Below are positions 25,460 through 33,741 of a stretch of 64,000 nucleotides of DNA, in pieces. Origin of the DNA: Pantoea latae (GTDB lineage Bacteria; Pseudomonadota; Gammaproteobacteria; Enterobacterales; Enterobacteriaceae). The stretch spans positions 151,530 through 215,529 of the forward strand of contig NZ_MWUE01000016.1 in NCBI RefSeq assembly GCF_002077695.1. Reading direction: 5' to 3'. The first letter of the stretch is position 1, and the number at the start of each line of letters is the position of its first letter. The translations under genes were made by a program, and so were the position numbers. The notes under the pieces were generated by a model that saw nothing but the letters and a program-made list of their open reading frames with translations, did not search any database and was not told the DNA's origin.

Positions 25460-26608
25460 CTAGGGAGTGACCTGCCACGCCTCGGTCAGCATTGCGCGCA
25501 TCGCCTGCTGGCTATAGCTCACCAGCGAATTTTTACTGTTGGCGCGCGCCAGAATCCATTCGACATCCGCCTCGCTCAGGGTTTGCGTCTCCTGCCAGAA
25601 AGGGACGATCGCCTGCTGCTGTAGCCAGCTTTTCAGGAAGCGCGTCGGCTGCGCGTCCGGCGTGTTGAACAGCTGCTGGTGCAACGCCTGCATCAGCTGC
25701 TGCTGCTGCGCATCGCGGCTCTCCGCCAGCTGCTCGAGGAACGGAAACAGCAGGCGGCCGCACACTTCGCCGTGGTGATAGGGTTTGATCGCGCCCAGCT
25801 CTCCTGCGAGGCCGTGAATGACGCCCAGCCCGGCGCTGCTCAGACAGACGCCGCCGAGCCAGGAGGCGAGCATCATCGCCTCGCGCGCCGCGTCGCCCTG
25901 CGCATCAGTGCGGTTCAGCGCAGGCCACGCCTGCACAAACTGACGCAGCCCGGTCAGCGCCAGCTGACGGCTAAACAGATTGCCTTTGCTGGAGAGATAG
26001 GCCTCAAAAAGATGGGTGAAGGCGTCGATGCCGCAGGTTGCCAGCACCTTATCAGGCGCGCCTTTCAGCAGATCCGCATCGAGAATCGCCACCTGCGGCA
26101 CAAATACCGGATGGCGCAGCGACGCCTTCACTTTGATGTCGAGCTGATCGGTCACCACGGCGTTCTGCGTGGCTTCGCTGCCGGTGCCCGCCGTAGTCGG
26201 CACGGCGATCAGCGGCAACGTCACCGCCTGCACCGGCGTATCGCCGACTTTTTCCAGATAGCGCGCCGTCGGCAGCGGATGCTGCATCATGGCGCTAAAG
26301 GCTTTGGCGCCATCCAGCACGCTGCCGCCGCCGATCGCCACCACACGATCGACATGGCCGCGCCAGCGTGTGACCCAGGCGTCAATCTCAGCCGGTGACG
26401 CTTCATGCGCGACGATTTCATAACCAATAATAAGATCGTTCAGGTCGCTTTTCAGCTGTGCATAGACAGGCCCGTTTAAAAACGAACGCCCGCAAAACAG
26501 CAGCGTGGGCTGAGGATCGGCGCGCAGCAGCGGCACCAGCTGACGGATGCTGCCGCGTCCAGAAAGGGTTCGTTGATTACTGTACAGCTCGATCAGATTC
26601 TCACTCAC
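25460..26608 (-). CDS. Iron-containing alcohol dehydrogenase (group III)
   Basis: 382-residue NAD(P)-dependent metal alcohol dehydrogenase. The nucleotide motif GGGSVLDGAKA (93-103) and TTAGTGSEAT are followed by metal ligands Asp195 (GIDAF), His199 (THLFEAYLS), His265 (VIHGLAGELGA) and His279 (PYHHGEV), matching FucO-type enzymes. The substrate alcohol is unknown. The start is taken as GTG at 26608, because AAGGA lies 7 bases upstream and the protein then has the family length; the open frame upstream has no homology and overlaps the gntT leader. It is divergent from gntT, so both share the 26.6-26.9 kb control region. Confidence 0.85.
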   Translation of the reverse strand: MSENLIELYSNQRTLSGRGSIRQLVPLLRADPQPTLLFCGRSFLNGPVYAQLKSDLNDLIIGYEIVAHEASPAEIDAWVTRWRGHVDRVVAIGGGSVLDGAKAFSAMMQHPLPTARYLEKVGDTPVQAVTLPLIAVPTTAGTGSEATQNAVVTDQLDIKVKASLRHPVFVPQVAILDADLLKGAPDKVLATCGIDAFTHLFEAYLSSKGNLFSRQLALTGLRQFVQAWPALNRTDAQGDAAREAMMLASWLGGVCLSSAGLGVIHGLAGELGAIKPYHHGEVCGRLLFPFLEQLAESRDAQQQQLMQALHQQLFNTPDAQPTRFLKSWLQQQAIVPFWQETQTLSEADVEWILARANSKNSLVSYSQQAMRAMLTEAWQVTP

Positions 26609-26757
26609 CGCGACATCCTTATGTAAAAAGAGAAAACAGGAGTGTAACCAAAAGCGGAAGCGCAACCGCGACAAACTTTCCTGTAACAGGGCGATGAAAA
26701 GTTGATCACCTTCGCAAAACAGAAATTCAGCGCAGGCGAGGAGGTGCTTTCCTGACG

Positions 26758-26787
26758 ATGTTACCCTTAACATGTTACTGGTAACAG
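26758..26787. promoter_or_regulatory. Two overlapping GntR operators upstream of gntT
   Basis: ATGTTACCCTTAACAT (26758-26773) and ATGTTACTGGTAACAG (26772-26787) both match the GntR operator pattern ATGTTA-N4-TAACAT and share the bases AT at 26772-26773. They lie 113-142 bases upstream of the gntT start and 150 bases from the alcohol dehydrogenase start. E. coli gntT is also controlled by two GntR sites. Repression relieved by gluconate is expected. Confidence 0.8.
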
Positions 26788-26899
26788 GTTGTGTCCGACT
26801 GTTAACCCGTTTTTCCGATGCTGTACCCAACGTCCGTTTCGGACCTACGATAACAACACGCTGCTGGCCGCTGGCCGGTCTGCAAGCTGGAGAACACCT

Positions 26900-28216
26900 A
26901 TGCCATTACTTATTGTGGCGATCGGCGTGGCGTTGCTGCTGCTGCTGATGATTCGCTTCAAACTCAATGGATTCATCGCGCTGATACTGGTGGCGCTGGT
27001 GGTCGGCATGATGCAGGGCATGCCGGTCAATAAAGTTATTCTCTCGATTAAAAACGGCGTGGGCGGCACGCTCGGCAGCCTGGCGCTGATCATGGGATTC
27101 GGCGCCATGCTCGGCAAGCTGCTGGCGGACTGCGGCGGCGCGCAGCGCATCGCCACCACGCTGATTGACAAGTTCGGCAAGGAATATATCCAGTGGGCGC
27201 TGGTGCTGACCGGTTTTACCGTCGGCTTCGCGCTGTTTTACGAGGTCGGTTTTGTGCTGATGCTGCCGCTGGTGTTCAGCGTCGCCGCCTCGGCGCGCGT
27301 GCCGCTGCTCTACGTCGGCGTGCCGATGGCGGCCGCGCTGTCGGTAACGCACGGCTTTCTGCCGCCGCATCCCGGCCCAACGGCGATTGCGACGCTGTTC
27401 AACGCCGATATGGGCAAAACCCTGCTGTGGGGCACGCTGCTCGGCATTCCGACGGTGATCCTCGCCGGACCGGTTTACGCCCGCTTCCTGAAAAAAATCG
27501 ATAAACCGATCCCGCAGGGGCTCTATAACCCAAAAACCTTTAGCGAAGAAGAGATGCCGGGCTTCGGCGTCAGCGTCTGGACCGCGCTGGTGCCGGTGGT
27601 GCTGATGGCGCTGCGCGCGCTGGCGGAAATGGTGCTGCCGAAAGGGCACGCGCTGCTGCCTTACGCGGAGTTTTTCGGCGATCCGGTGATGGCGACGCTG
27701 ATTTCGGTGCTGATCGCCATCTTCACCTTTGGCCTGAATCGCGGGCGCACTATGGATGAGGTGATGGGCACCATTACCGACTCGATAAAAATCATCGCCA
27801 TGATGCTGCTGATTATCGGCGGCGGCGGGGCGTTTAAGCAGGTGCTGGTGGACAGCGGCGTCGATAAATATATCGCCGCGATGATGCAGGAGAGCAACGT
27901 CTCGCCGATCTTTATGGCCTGGTCAATCGCCGCCGTGCTGCGCATTGCGCTGGGTTCCGCCACCGTGGCGGCGATTACGGCGGGCGGCATCGTCGCGCCG
28001 CTGATTGCCAGCAGCGGCGCCAGCCCAGAGCTGATGGTGATTGCGGTGGGCTCGGGCAGTGTGATCTTCTCCCACGTTAACGATCCGGGCTTCTGGCTGT
28101 TTAAAGAGTACTTTAACCTCACCATCGGCGAGACCATTCGCTCCTGGTCGGCGCTGGAGACCATTATCTCGGTGTGCGGGCTGGTGGGCTGTATGCTGCT
28201 GTCGTACGTGATTTAA
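26900..28216 (+). CDS. gntT: High-affinity gluconate permease GntT
   Basis: 438 residues, the same length as E. coli GntT and nearly identical over long parts, such as LTGFTVGFALFYEVGFVLML, THGFLPPHPGPTAIA and SGSVIFSHVNDPGFWLFKEY. About 12-14 membrane segments; gluconate:H+ symport at the inner membrane. The start MPLLIVAIG aligns with E. coli; an open frame upstream is ignored. GGAG lies about 10 bases before the ATG. The two GntR operators upstream support the assignment. Gluconate kinase is not adjacent. Confidence 0.94.
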   Translation: MPLLIVAIGVALLLLLMIRFKLNGFIALILVALVVGMMQGMPVNKVILSIKNGVGGTLGSLALIMGFGAMLGKLLADCGGAQRIATTLIDKFGKEYIQWALVLTGFTVGFALFYEVGFVLMLPLVFSVAASARVPLLYVGVPMAAALSVTHGFLPPHPGPTAIATLFNADMGKTLLWGTLLGIPTVILAGPVYARFLKKIDKPIPQGLYNPKTFSEEEMPGFGVSVWTALVPVVLMALRALAEMVLPKGHALLPYAEFFGDPVMATLISVLIAIFTFGLNRGRTMDEVMGTITDSIKIIAMMLLIIGGGGAFKQVLVDSGVDKYIAAMMQESNVSPIFMAWSIAAVLRIALGSATVAAITAGGIVAPLIASSGASPELMVIAVGSGSVIFSHVNDPGFWLFKEYFNLTIGETIRSWSALETIISVCGLVGCMLLSYVI

Positions 28217-28221
28217 CCCAT

Positions 28222-28246
28222 GCCGCCGGGCGCGCTGCCCGGCGGC
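28222..28246. terminator. GC-rich hairpin between gntT and hcxB
   Basis: A perfect 10-bp stem GCCGCCGGGC/GCCCGGCGGC with a 5-base loop lies between the two convergent stop codons. There is no T-tract in either direction, so it may act as a transcript-end stabiliser or blocker rather than a classical terminator. Confidence 0.45.
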
Positions 28247-28251
28247 GGATG

Positions 28252-29334
28252 TCAGCTGGCCTGCGCGCGAAACGCGGCCAGCTCCTCTTCGGGCATGCCC
28301 GCCTGCGTCGCTGCCAGGCAGATTTGCCGCCAGCTGTTGGCGTCCAGCGGGATCCCTTCGCGTTGGCGCAGCGCGCGGTTCATCTCTTCCCATTCTCCCG
28401 GCACCTGAATCGGCTCGCTGCCGCTCTGGGGCGATCGCTTCACCCAGTCCAGAAAAGCCTCTGCTTCCTCCTGCATCGCCGGCGCGTTGAACGCCTCCGG
28501 GTTGAGGATAATGGTGGTCATGCAGTTATAGATGGCGTCATGGCTGGCGAGCACCGTCTCTTCGTGGGTGGTGCGGCCGCCAGAGAGGGCGCCGCCGAGG
28601 ATTTCGCACATCGTCGCCAGCGCGTAGCCTTTGTGCAGGCCAAACGGCAGCAGTGAGCCGTAGGGCGCTTCATGCATCACGCCAGGGTGCTGCGTCGGCT
28701 GTCCCTGATGATCGATAAGATAACCCGGCGGCACATCGACCCCTTTGTTCCAGGCGACGCGCGTTTTGCCGAAGGCGATGCCGCTGGTGGCGAAATCAAG
28801 CAATAGCGGTTTGCCCTGGCGGCGCGGAAAGATGGCGCAGAAGGGATTGGTGCCGAAACGGCGGTCGCTGCCGCCGAACGGCGCCACCATCGGATCGCCC
28901 ATCACGTTAACGAAGTGAAAAGAGATAAATCCCGCCGCCGCGCACTGTTCGGCCCAGTGGCCGATACGGCCAATATGGTGCGAGTGATGCAGGCCGACCG
29001 CCGCAATACCGGTCTGCCGGGCGCGCGCGATGCCTTGCTGCATCGCCTCGAACGCGGCCACCTGACCAAATCCGCCACGGGCGTGAAAGGTCAGCACCGC
29101 GCCGGCGTCTTTTTCCAGCACCGGATGCTGATTAAGCTGCAGATGCCCCTGGCTGAATGAGGTCATGTAGCTGGGGATCATGCCGACGCCGTGGGAGTCG
29201 TGTCCGGCCAGATTGGCCGCCACCAGGTGATCCGCCACCAGGCGCGCCTCATCAGCGTTGCTGCCGGCGTGCAGCCATATCGCCTGCACGAACGCATGCA
29301 GCTGCGTGGGGTGAATACGGGTGAGTTCACTCAT
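28252..29334 (-). CDS. hcxB: Hydroxycarboxylate dehydrogenase B (malate/lactate dehydrogenase family)
   Basis: 360-residue NAD(P)-dependent enzyme of the type 2 malate/L-lactate dehydrogenase family. It follows E. coli HcxB/YbiC (361) throughout, with LAGHDSHGVGMIPSY, HHSHHIGRIGHWAEQCAAAGF, RFGTNPFCA and HKGYALATMCEILGGALSGG. It reduces 2-oxo acids such as hydroxyphenylpyruvate in E. coli. The start MSELTRIH at 29334 has AGGAG 9 bases upstream; the frame extends 20 codons further without support. Nearest neighbour gntT is convergent. Confidence 0.9.
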   Translation of the reverse strand: MSELTRIHPTQLHAFVQAIWLHAGSNADEARLVADHLVAANLAGHDSHGVGMIPSYMTSFSQGHLQLNQHPVLEKDAGAVLTFHARGGFGQVAAFEAMQQGIARARQTGIAAVGLHHSHHIGRIGHWAEQCAAAGFISFHFVNVMGDPMVAPFGGSDRRFGTNPFCAIFPRRQGKPLLLDFATSGIAFGKTRVAWNKGVDVPPGYLIDHQGQPTQHPGVMHEAPYGSLLPFGLHKGYALATMCEILGGALSGGRTTHEETVLASHDAIYNCMTTIILNPEAFNAPAMQEEAEAFLDWVKRSPQSGSEPIQVPGEWEEMNRALRQREGIPLDANSWRQICLAATQAGMPEEELAAFRAQAS

Positions 29335-29399
29335 CTTGCTCTTCTCCTTTTTGAGGGCACACGGCATCCTGCGGCTAAAAAACCGCCACGGCAAGCGCG

Positions 29400-29436
29400 G
29401 ATGTCAAAAAGCGAGAAGGGCCACAATGCGTGGCCC
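29400..29436 (-). terminator. Terminator of the 81-residue gene
   Basis: Read on the minus strand: stem GGGCCAC/GTGGCCC over GCATT, then TTCTCGCTTTTTG. It begins 10 bases past the stop codon. Confidence 0.6.
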
Positions 29437-29446
29437 AATGCAGGGG

Positions 29447-29692
29447 TTAATGCGGCTGTTCAAAGCCGGCTTTGACCATTTGCTCGCGCAGCGCGCGGGT
29501 AATTTCGCGATTACCGCCGGTGACGGGGTAGATCACATTGTTGACGACATCATCAAGGTAGTGCTCGTCGAACTCTTGCATGGTGAGCTGTGAACCGCCT
29601 TCATCGTTGATAGCGAAAGAGCCTTTGATGTGATCGCCAGCATTTTTCGCCTTAAGGCTGTAGCGTCCCATACTGGTATTTATTGTGCTCAT
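29447..29692 (-). CDS. Hypothetical protein, 81 residues
   Basis: Not recognised. MSTINTSMGRYSLKAKNAGD starts a soluble, mixed-charge protein without signal peptide or membrane helix. The codon use resembles neighbouring genes, AAGGAGAG-like sequence precedes the ATG, and a terminator follows, so it looks real. The polar sequence KGSFAINDEGGSQLTMQEFDEHYLDDVV suggests a small beta-alpha fold. Monocistronic. Confidence 0.65.
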   Translation of the reverse strand: MSTINTSMGRYSLKAKNAGDHIKGSFAINDEGGSQLTMQEFDEHYLDDVVNNVIYPVTGGNREITRALREQMVKAGFEQPH

Positions 29693-29950
29693 AATCTCTC
29701 CTTATTACTCGTCTTACGTTGGTACGCGCAGAGGCCTGCCTTTGCCGCTAAAAGTTTAGCGAGCAACGAGAGGAGAAACGAAGCGCAAGGCGGTTAAAAA
29801 AACAACAGCTGCGACCGGCGTCGCAGAAATTGCGTCGGCCTTTCGGCGCAGCCGCAGATCACAGCGGAGGGGAACGGGCACCGGCAAAAACGCAGCGATA
29901 AGCTATACTCTTATCCTGAAACGTTTTTTTACTGGCAGAGGAACAAGGAT

Positions 29951-30034
29951 ATGAAAATAATTTTGTGGATTATCGCCATCATTTTCATCGTAGGGTTACT
30001 GACGCTGACTGGGGTATTTAAGCTCATCTTCTGA
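29951..30034 (+). CDS. yohP: Small membrane protein YohP (27 residues)
   Basis: A 27-codon gene whose product begins MKIILWIIAIIFIVGLLTLT and ends in GVFKLIF. This matches E. coli YohP as I remember it (same length, same MKIILW start, same GVFK..F end). It is one transmembrane helix in the inner membrane; the E. coli protein is known for SRP-dependent, post-translational insertion and stress expression. AAGGAT precedes the ATG and a TATACT -10 lies at 29904-29909. It is far from the yohJK neighbourhood of E. coli. Too short for ordinary gene callers. Confidence 0.85.
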   Translation: MKIILWIIAIIFIVGLLTLTGVFKLIF

Positions 30035-30051
30035 ATTAACAGGGGCACCGC

Positions 30052-30261
30052 TCAGGTGCCCTTATTCGTCTCCTTCTTCACACGCGAAACCAGACAGCGG
30101 GTTATGGGATCAAGCGGCGTATTCGGCAACAGATCCCGCGCTGTGAGCTTTTTATGACAGCTGGCGCAGCGCGCGCCGTGAAAGTCTGCGTCTGATGAAG
30201 GTTCATGGGTAAACGTAAACTTTGCGCTGCCGCAGGCGGTACAGCGAATTTTCATCACCAT
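30052..30261 (-). CDS. Small zinc-ribbon-like protein
   Basis: 69 residues, with two CxxC pairs (CTACGSAKF and CASCHKKL) spaced about 20 residues apart, which makes a zinc ribbon likely. The start MVMKIRC at 30261 is chosen because AAGGAG lies 9 bases upstream; an ATG two codons later is equally possible. The C-terminus is basic (CLVSRVKKETNKGT). Function unknown; a nucleic-acid or protein-binding role is only a fold-based guess. Its stop codon is 18 bases from the convergent yohP stop. Confidence 0.65.
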   Translation of the reverse strand: MVMKIRCTACGSAKFTFTHEPSSDADFHGARCASCHKKLTARDLLPNTPLDPITRCLVSRVKKETNKGT

Positions 30262-30516
30262 GTGTATGCTCTCCTTGCCCGAAACGAACAGCAGGCATTC
30301 TAACAAATCCCTCCATAAAATTTATCAAAAATACTAAACAATTAATGCGCGTTACCGTTTGGCTTTACTCATTTATTTCTTGTTAATTGCGCAGGGTGAT
30401 GGTTTGCAGATGGAAGCAGACTTGCATCTGGGCCAGCGACAGCATTGACCTGGCTGAATCCTTTACAGCTGGAGGTTATGACTGCCTGCTTAAGAAAATC
30501 CAGCATTTTACCCGCT

Positions 30517-30551
30517 CGTTTTAGCACCGTTTTAGTTGGGGTGGGCATAAT
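30517..30551 (+). promoter_or_regulatory. PhoP-box promoter upstream of pagP
   Basis: GTTTTA (30518-30523) repeats exactly 11 bases later (30529-30534), the spacing of PhoP direct repeats, and a -10 CATAAT (30546-30551) follows 11 bases on, as in PhoP-activated promoters that lack a normal -35. The start codon of pagP is 96 bases downstream. The rest of the gap 30307-30646 (340 bases) holds no supported gene; a short open frame on the minus strand at 30369-30560 lacks a ribosome site. Confidence 0.6.
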
Positions 30552-30646
30552 AACGCTCAATATATAGGATTTTTCTTAACCCGACAGGCGCGACCTTTAA
30601 GGAGCGAGCCGGTCTGACCGCCGTCGATCAGTACAGGAAAACTGTT

Positions 30647-31219
30647 GTGAACCGGAAAACTCTGAGCGCCCTTGCCGGAGCGTGCTCCGCGCTTGTTCTC
30701 ACCTGCTCCGCGCAGGCTGCGACGCTAAGCGACCACCTGCAAAACGGCTGGCAGACCTTCAGCGATAACGTGCAGCAAACCTGGCAGCAGCCGCAGCATA
30801 AAGATTTTTATCTGCCCGCTATCACCTGGCATAACCGCTGGACCTACGACGACGATCATATTAATCGCTACAACGAACGCCCCTGGGGCGCTGGCGGCGG
30901 TATCTCGCGCTATGACGACAAAGGCAACTGGCATGGCCTCTATTTGATGGCGTTTAAGGATTCGTTTAATAAGTGGGAACCCTTTGGCGGCTACGGCTGG
31001 GAGGCGACCTGGCGTCCACTCAGCGACCAGCGTTTTCACCTTGGTGCCGGCTACACGGCAGGCGTGACGGCGCGCCATAACTGGGATTACGTTCCCGTGC
31101 CCGCGCTGCTGCCGCTGGCGTCGGTGGGATACGGCCCGGTAAACTTCCAGATGACTTATATTCCAGGCACTTACAACAACGGCAACGTCTATTTCGCCTG
31201 GATGCGCTTTCAGTTTTAG
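30647..31219 (+). CDS. pagP: Lipid A palmitoyltransferase PagP
   Basis: Outer-membrane beta-barrel enzyme that moves palmitate from phospholipid to lipid A. 190 residues with a signal peptide to about residue 24, then a mature part close to E. coli PagP from [20 protein letters not shown] to the end [15 protein letters not shown]. Catalytic residues are present: His62 (TWHNR), Asp105 and Ser106 (FKDS). The start is a GTG, with AGGA about 9 bases upstream. PhoP control is suggested by the repeat at 30517-30534. In E. coli cspE also lies next to pagP. Confidence 0.95.
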   Translation: MNRKTLSALAGACSALVLTCSAQAATLSDHLQNGWQTFSDNVQQTWQQPQHKDFYLPAITWHNRWTYDDDHINRYNERPWGAGGGISRYDDKGNWHGLYLMAFKDSFNKWEPFGGYGWEATWRPLSDQRFHLGAGYTAGVTARHNWDYVPVPALLPLASVGYGPVNFQMTYIPGTYNNGNVYFAWMRFQF

Positions 31220-31370
31220 CGTCGCGCCGTGAAGGTCAGGGGTAAGGAAGCGTAAAAAAGGGGGAGATTTATCACTTTTTATTCAATTGGCGCTGGACAA
31301 ATGTCACCGCAATTGCTGTACTAGACGCCGACACAGTTTAGTGTCCATTTTTCATGTAAAGGTAATATAG

Positions 31371-31580
31371 ATGTCCAAGATCAAAGGTAACGTTAAGTGG
31401 TTTAATGAATCTAAAGGATTCGGTTTCATTACTCCAGAAGATGGCAGCAAAGACGTGTTCGTACACTTCTCTGCTATCCAGAGCAACGGTTTCAAAACCC
31501 TGGCTGAAGGCCAGCGCGTTGAGTTTGAAATCACCGAAGGCGCTAAAGGCCCATCTGCTGCTAACGTTATCAGCCTGTAA
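31371..31580 (+). CDS. cspE: Cold-shock-like protein CspE
   Basis: 69-residue RNA chaperone with one cold-shock domain: RNP1 KGFGFI (15-20) and RNP2 VFVHF (29-33). Nearly identical to E. coli CspE, including [16 protein letters not shown] and SAANVISL. It acts in the cytoplasm as an RNA-melting antiterminator. Codon use is strongly biased toward preferred codons, unlike neighbours, as expected for high expression. Its promoter must lie in the preceding 150 bases. Confidence 0.97.
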   Translation: MSKIKGNVKWFNESKGFGFITPEDGSKDVFVHFSAIQSNGFKTLAEGQRVEFEITEGAKGPSAANVISL

Positions 31581-31600
31581 GTTAACAGTCAGAATTTCAA

Positions 31601-31627
31601 AAACCCGCCGCATGGCGGGTTTTTTTA
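31601..31627. terminator. cspE terminator, probably bidirectional
   Basis: A stem ACCCGCC/GGCGGGT over GCAT, with A-rich sequence on one side and six T on the other, works in both directions. The stop codon of the 32-codon minus-strand frame lies within the T-tract. Confidence 0.85.
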
Positions 31628-31723
31628 TGGCTGGAAAAAGGTGTAACACCCGCCGACCACGCTGCCTAACGCCAGCATCAGCGCCACGGCTTCCTCTATG
31701 CTGCGTGGGATCACAACGTTCAT
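31625..31723 (-). CDS. Possible small membrane protein, 32 residues
   Basis: A 32-codon frame that begins MNVVIPRSIEEAVALM and continues LALGSVVGGCYTFFQP. Residues 11-29 form one hydrophobic helix. GAGGAG lies 6 bases before the ATG, unusually good for a random frame. The stop is in the shared cspE terminator, so the gene has its own transcription stop. I know no named homologue. Too short for standard gene finders; real expression is unproven. Confidence 0.5.
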   Translation of the reverse strand: MNVVIPRSIEEAVALMLALGSVVGGCYTFFQP

Positions 31724-31935
31724 TTCACTCTCCTCGACCTGATGCGGTCATCCCAGCTTTACAGACGAAGATTAACGCCGCCTTAATTTCTGATGACGAA
31801 TTGATGACCTGCTTCGATCTGCGGCGTCAGTCACATAAAAGCCTCGTAACATTATTATAACAACCCTTACTTGCAGCTTTTTTCCCGGCGACGCTATATA
31901 ACAGAGCGGCAGCATAATCTTCTTCAGGAGGCGGG

Positions 31936-32361
31936 ATGAACATAAGGCAGGCACAGGCGAAAGACAGCTTTGCGCTCAGCGCGTTGCTGGCGGAATTAGG
32001 CTACGGCGGCACCGAAAGCTTTATTGGCAAACGTCTGGCGCAGCTCAGCAGCGATCCCGATGAGATGCTGCTGGTAGCGGAGCACGGCACCCAGGTGCTG
32101 GGATTTTTGTCGATGCATTTTATCCCGCAGCTGGCGCTGGCGGGTGACTTTGCCCGCATCAGCTATTTTTGCATCGCTGAAGGGGAACGCAGCAAAGGGG
32201 TCGGCCAGCAGCTATTGCAACATGCCGAAGCGATGGCGGCGCAGCGCGGATGCGACCGGATGGAAGTGCACTGCCACGCCTCGCGGCTGAAGGCGAACCA
32301 GTTCTACCAGCGCGAAGGCTACGTCGAGTCGCCGCGCTATCATATCAAAGATCTGAGCTGA
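31936..32361 (+). CDS. GNAT-family N-acetyltransferase
   Basis: 141-residue single GNAT domain. The acetyl-CoA-binding segment RSKGVGQQLLQHAEAMA is typical, followed by MEVHCHASRLKANQFYQREGY. No signal peptide. The substrate cannot be told from sequence; amines, amino acids and phosphonates occur in the family. GGAGGCGG precedes the ATG. The last 17 bases overlap the convergent MocR gene. It stands at the place where E. coli has crcB. Confidence 0.85.
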   Translation: MNIRQAQAKDSFALSALLAELGYGGTESFIGKRLAQLSSDPDEMLLVAEHGTQVLGFLSMHFIPQLALAGDFARISYFCIAEGERSKGVGQQLLQHAEAMAAQRGCDRMEVHCHASRLKANQFYQREGYVESPRYHIKDLS

Positions 32362-33700
32362 GCCTGGCCTCGCGCCCGGAGGCGATAGCCAGCGCGCTGG
32401 CCAGCATCTCCAGCTGCGTCTCCTGCAGGCAGGCGATGCTGACGCGAATAAACTGCGTCGGCCCCAGCCGGCAGCGCTCGCCCGGCAGGACGGCGATGCC
32501 GCGCGCCGCCAGGGTGATCATGGCGTACTGCTCCGACGCAACCGGAATGCAGATGCTCAGCCCGTCGCGCAGCGGCAGGGTCAGGCCGTGCGCCGCCAGC
32601 GCCGTCAGCATCTTTTCGCGCCGCTGACGATAGATAGCGCGCGCGGCCGCAACCTTCTCCTGCGTGGCGACATCCTGCAATAGCCAGGCGACGCTATCCT
32701 GCAAAATCCGGCTGGTCCAGCTGACGCCAAAATTGCGCCACGCCTGGATGCGCCTCACCATCTCGGCGGTGGCAGAAAGCACCGCCAGACGCAGATCGGG
32801 GCCATAGGCTTTGGAAAACGAGCGGACGTGGAGCGTGCGCTCGGGAAAAAGGCTGCCGAGACTCCAGGCGGGCGCCGCAGAGAGATCGCCGATGCCGTCA
32901 TCCTCGACAATCAGCGTGGTGCTCTGTGCCAGCGTTTCCGCCAGCGCGGCCTGACGCGCCGCGCTAATGCTGTTGCCGGTCGCGGAGTGGGTGCGCGGCT
33001 GGTAGATCACCATCACCGGCGACTTTTGCAGCAGCGCGGCGAGCATCTCCGGCAGCGGTCCCTCCTCGTCACACGCCAGCGGCAGGATCTCCGCGCCCAC
33101 GTTATCCAGCATATCCAGCAGCCGCGTCGCGGTGGGATCTTCAATTACTACCCGGTCGCCGGGGGAAACCAGCGTCTGCACCACCAGATTCATGGCGTCA
33201 AAGCCGCCGTCCGTCGCCAGAAAGGCTTCGGCGGCATAGGGCCAGCGCGGCTGAATCGCCGCCAGCAGCAGCGGCGAAATCGCCTCGCGCAGATAGCTGT
33301 TGAGGTGAGGAGAGCGCAGCGCGGCCTGCAGGGCGGGCTGCAGATCGGGCAGCAGCGTGGGATCGGGCGCGGCCATCGCCAGGTCGGCGCGAATGTTATC
33401 GCCGTAGTTGCCGATTTTCTCAAAGCGGATAGGGCGCGGCATGACCGTATTGCCGGACACCCAGACGCCACCGCGCCCTTTGCCCGCCAGCACCTTCTGC
33501 TTTTTCAGCTGCGCCCAGGCGGCTGAGACGGTTGCCGGACTGACGCCCAGCTGTTCCGCCAGATCGCGCACCGCCGGCATCTGCATGCCCACCGCAATTT
33601 TTCCCTCGCGGATCAGCGTAGAGGCGGCCAGCGCTATCCCCTTTACCGAACGCTCGGCGATGTGCTCGCTTAACCAGATAAGATCGACCGTTTGCGTCAT
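32345..33700 (-). CDS. MocR-type regulator (GntR winged helix fused to PLP aminotransferase domain)
   Basis: 451 residues. The N-terminal GntR-type winged HTH (about 10-85) contains MPAVRDLAEQLGVSPATVSAAW. A fold-type I aminotransferase domain follows, with the PLP-binding Lys297 in SFSKAYGPDLR, Asp268 in VEDD and YQPRTHSATG for the phosphate. Such regulators (GabR, PdxR, TauR) sense an amino compound or PLP. It is divergent from the operon at 33831-38221 with 130 bases between, so it likely controls it; a direct repeat lies in the gap. Ligand unknown. Confidence 0.88.
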   Translation of the reverse strand: MTQTVDLIWLSEHIAERSVKGIALAASTLIREGKIAVGMQMPAVRDLAEQLGVSPATVSAAWAQLKKQKVLAGKGRGGVWVSGNTVMPRPIRFEKIGNYGDNIRADLAMAAPDPTLLPDLQPALQAALRSPHLNSYLREAISPLLLAAIQPRWPYAAEAFLATDGGFDAMNLVVQTLVSPGDRVVIEDPTATRLLDMLDNVGAEILPLACDEEGPLPEMLAALLQKSPVMVIYQPRTHSATGNSISAARQAALAETLAQSTTLIVEDDGIGDLSAAPAWSLGSLFPERTLHVRSFSKAYGPDLRLAVLSATAEMVRRIQAWRNFGVSWTSRILQDSVAWLLQDVATQEKVAAARAIYRQRREKMLTALAAHGLTLPLRDGLSICIPVASEQYAMITLAARGIAVLPGERCRLGPTQFIRVSIACLQETQLEMLASALAIASGREARLSSDL

Positions 33701-33711
33701 AAGAAAATACT

Positions 33712-33741
33712 TTGTTCAGTAACAAATTAATGATTGTTCAG
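33712..33741. promoter_or_regulatory. Direct repeat in the MocR/operon control region
   Basis: TTGTTCAG occurs at 33712-33719 and again at 33734-33741, 22 bases (about two helical turns) apart, 12 bases from the mocR start. Direct repeats near the own gene are the known type of MocR target. The region is AT-rich and serves both directions. Confidence 0.5.

Noticed and set aside
30369..30560. A 63-codon minus-strand frame upstream of pagP
   Set aside because: No ribosome site, no homology, and it covers the PhoP-type promoter.
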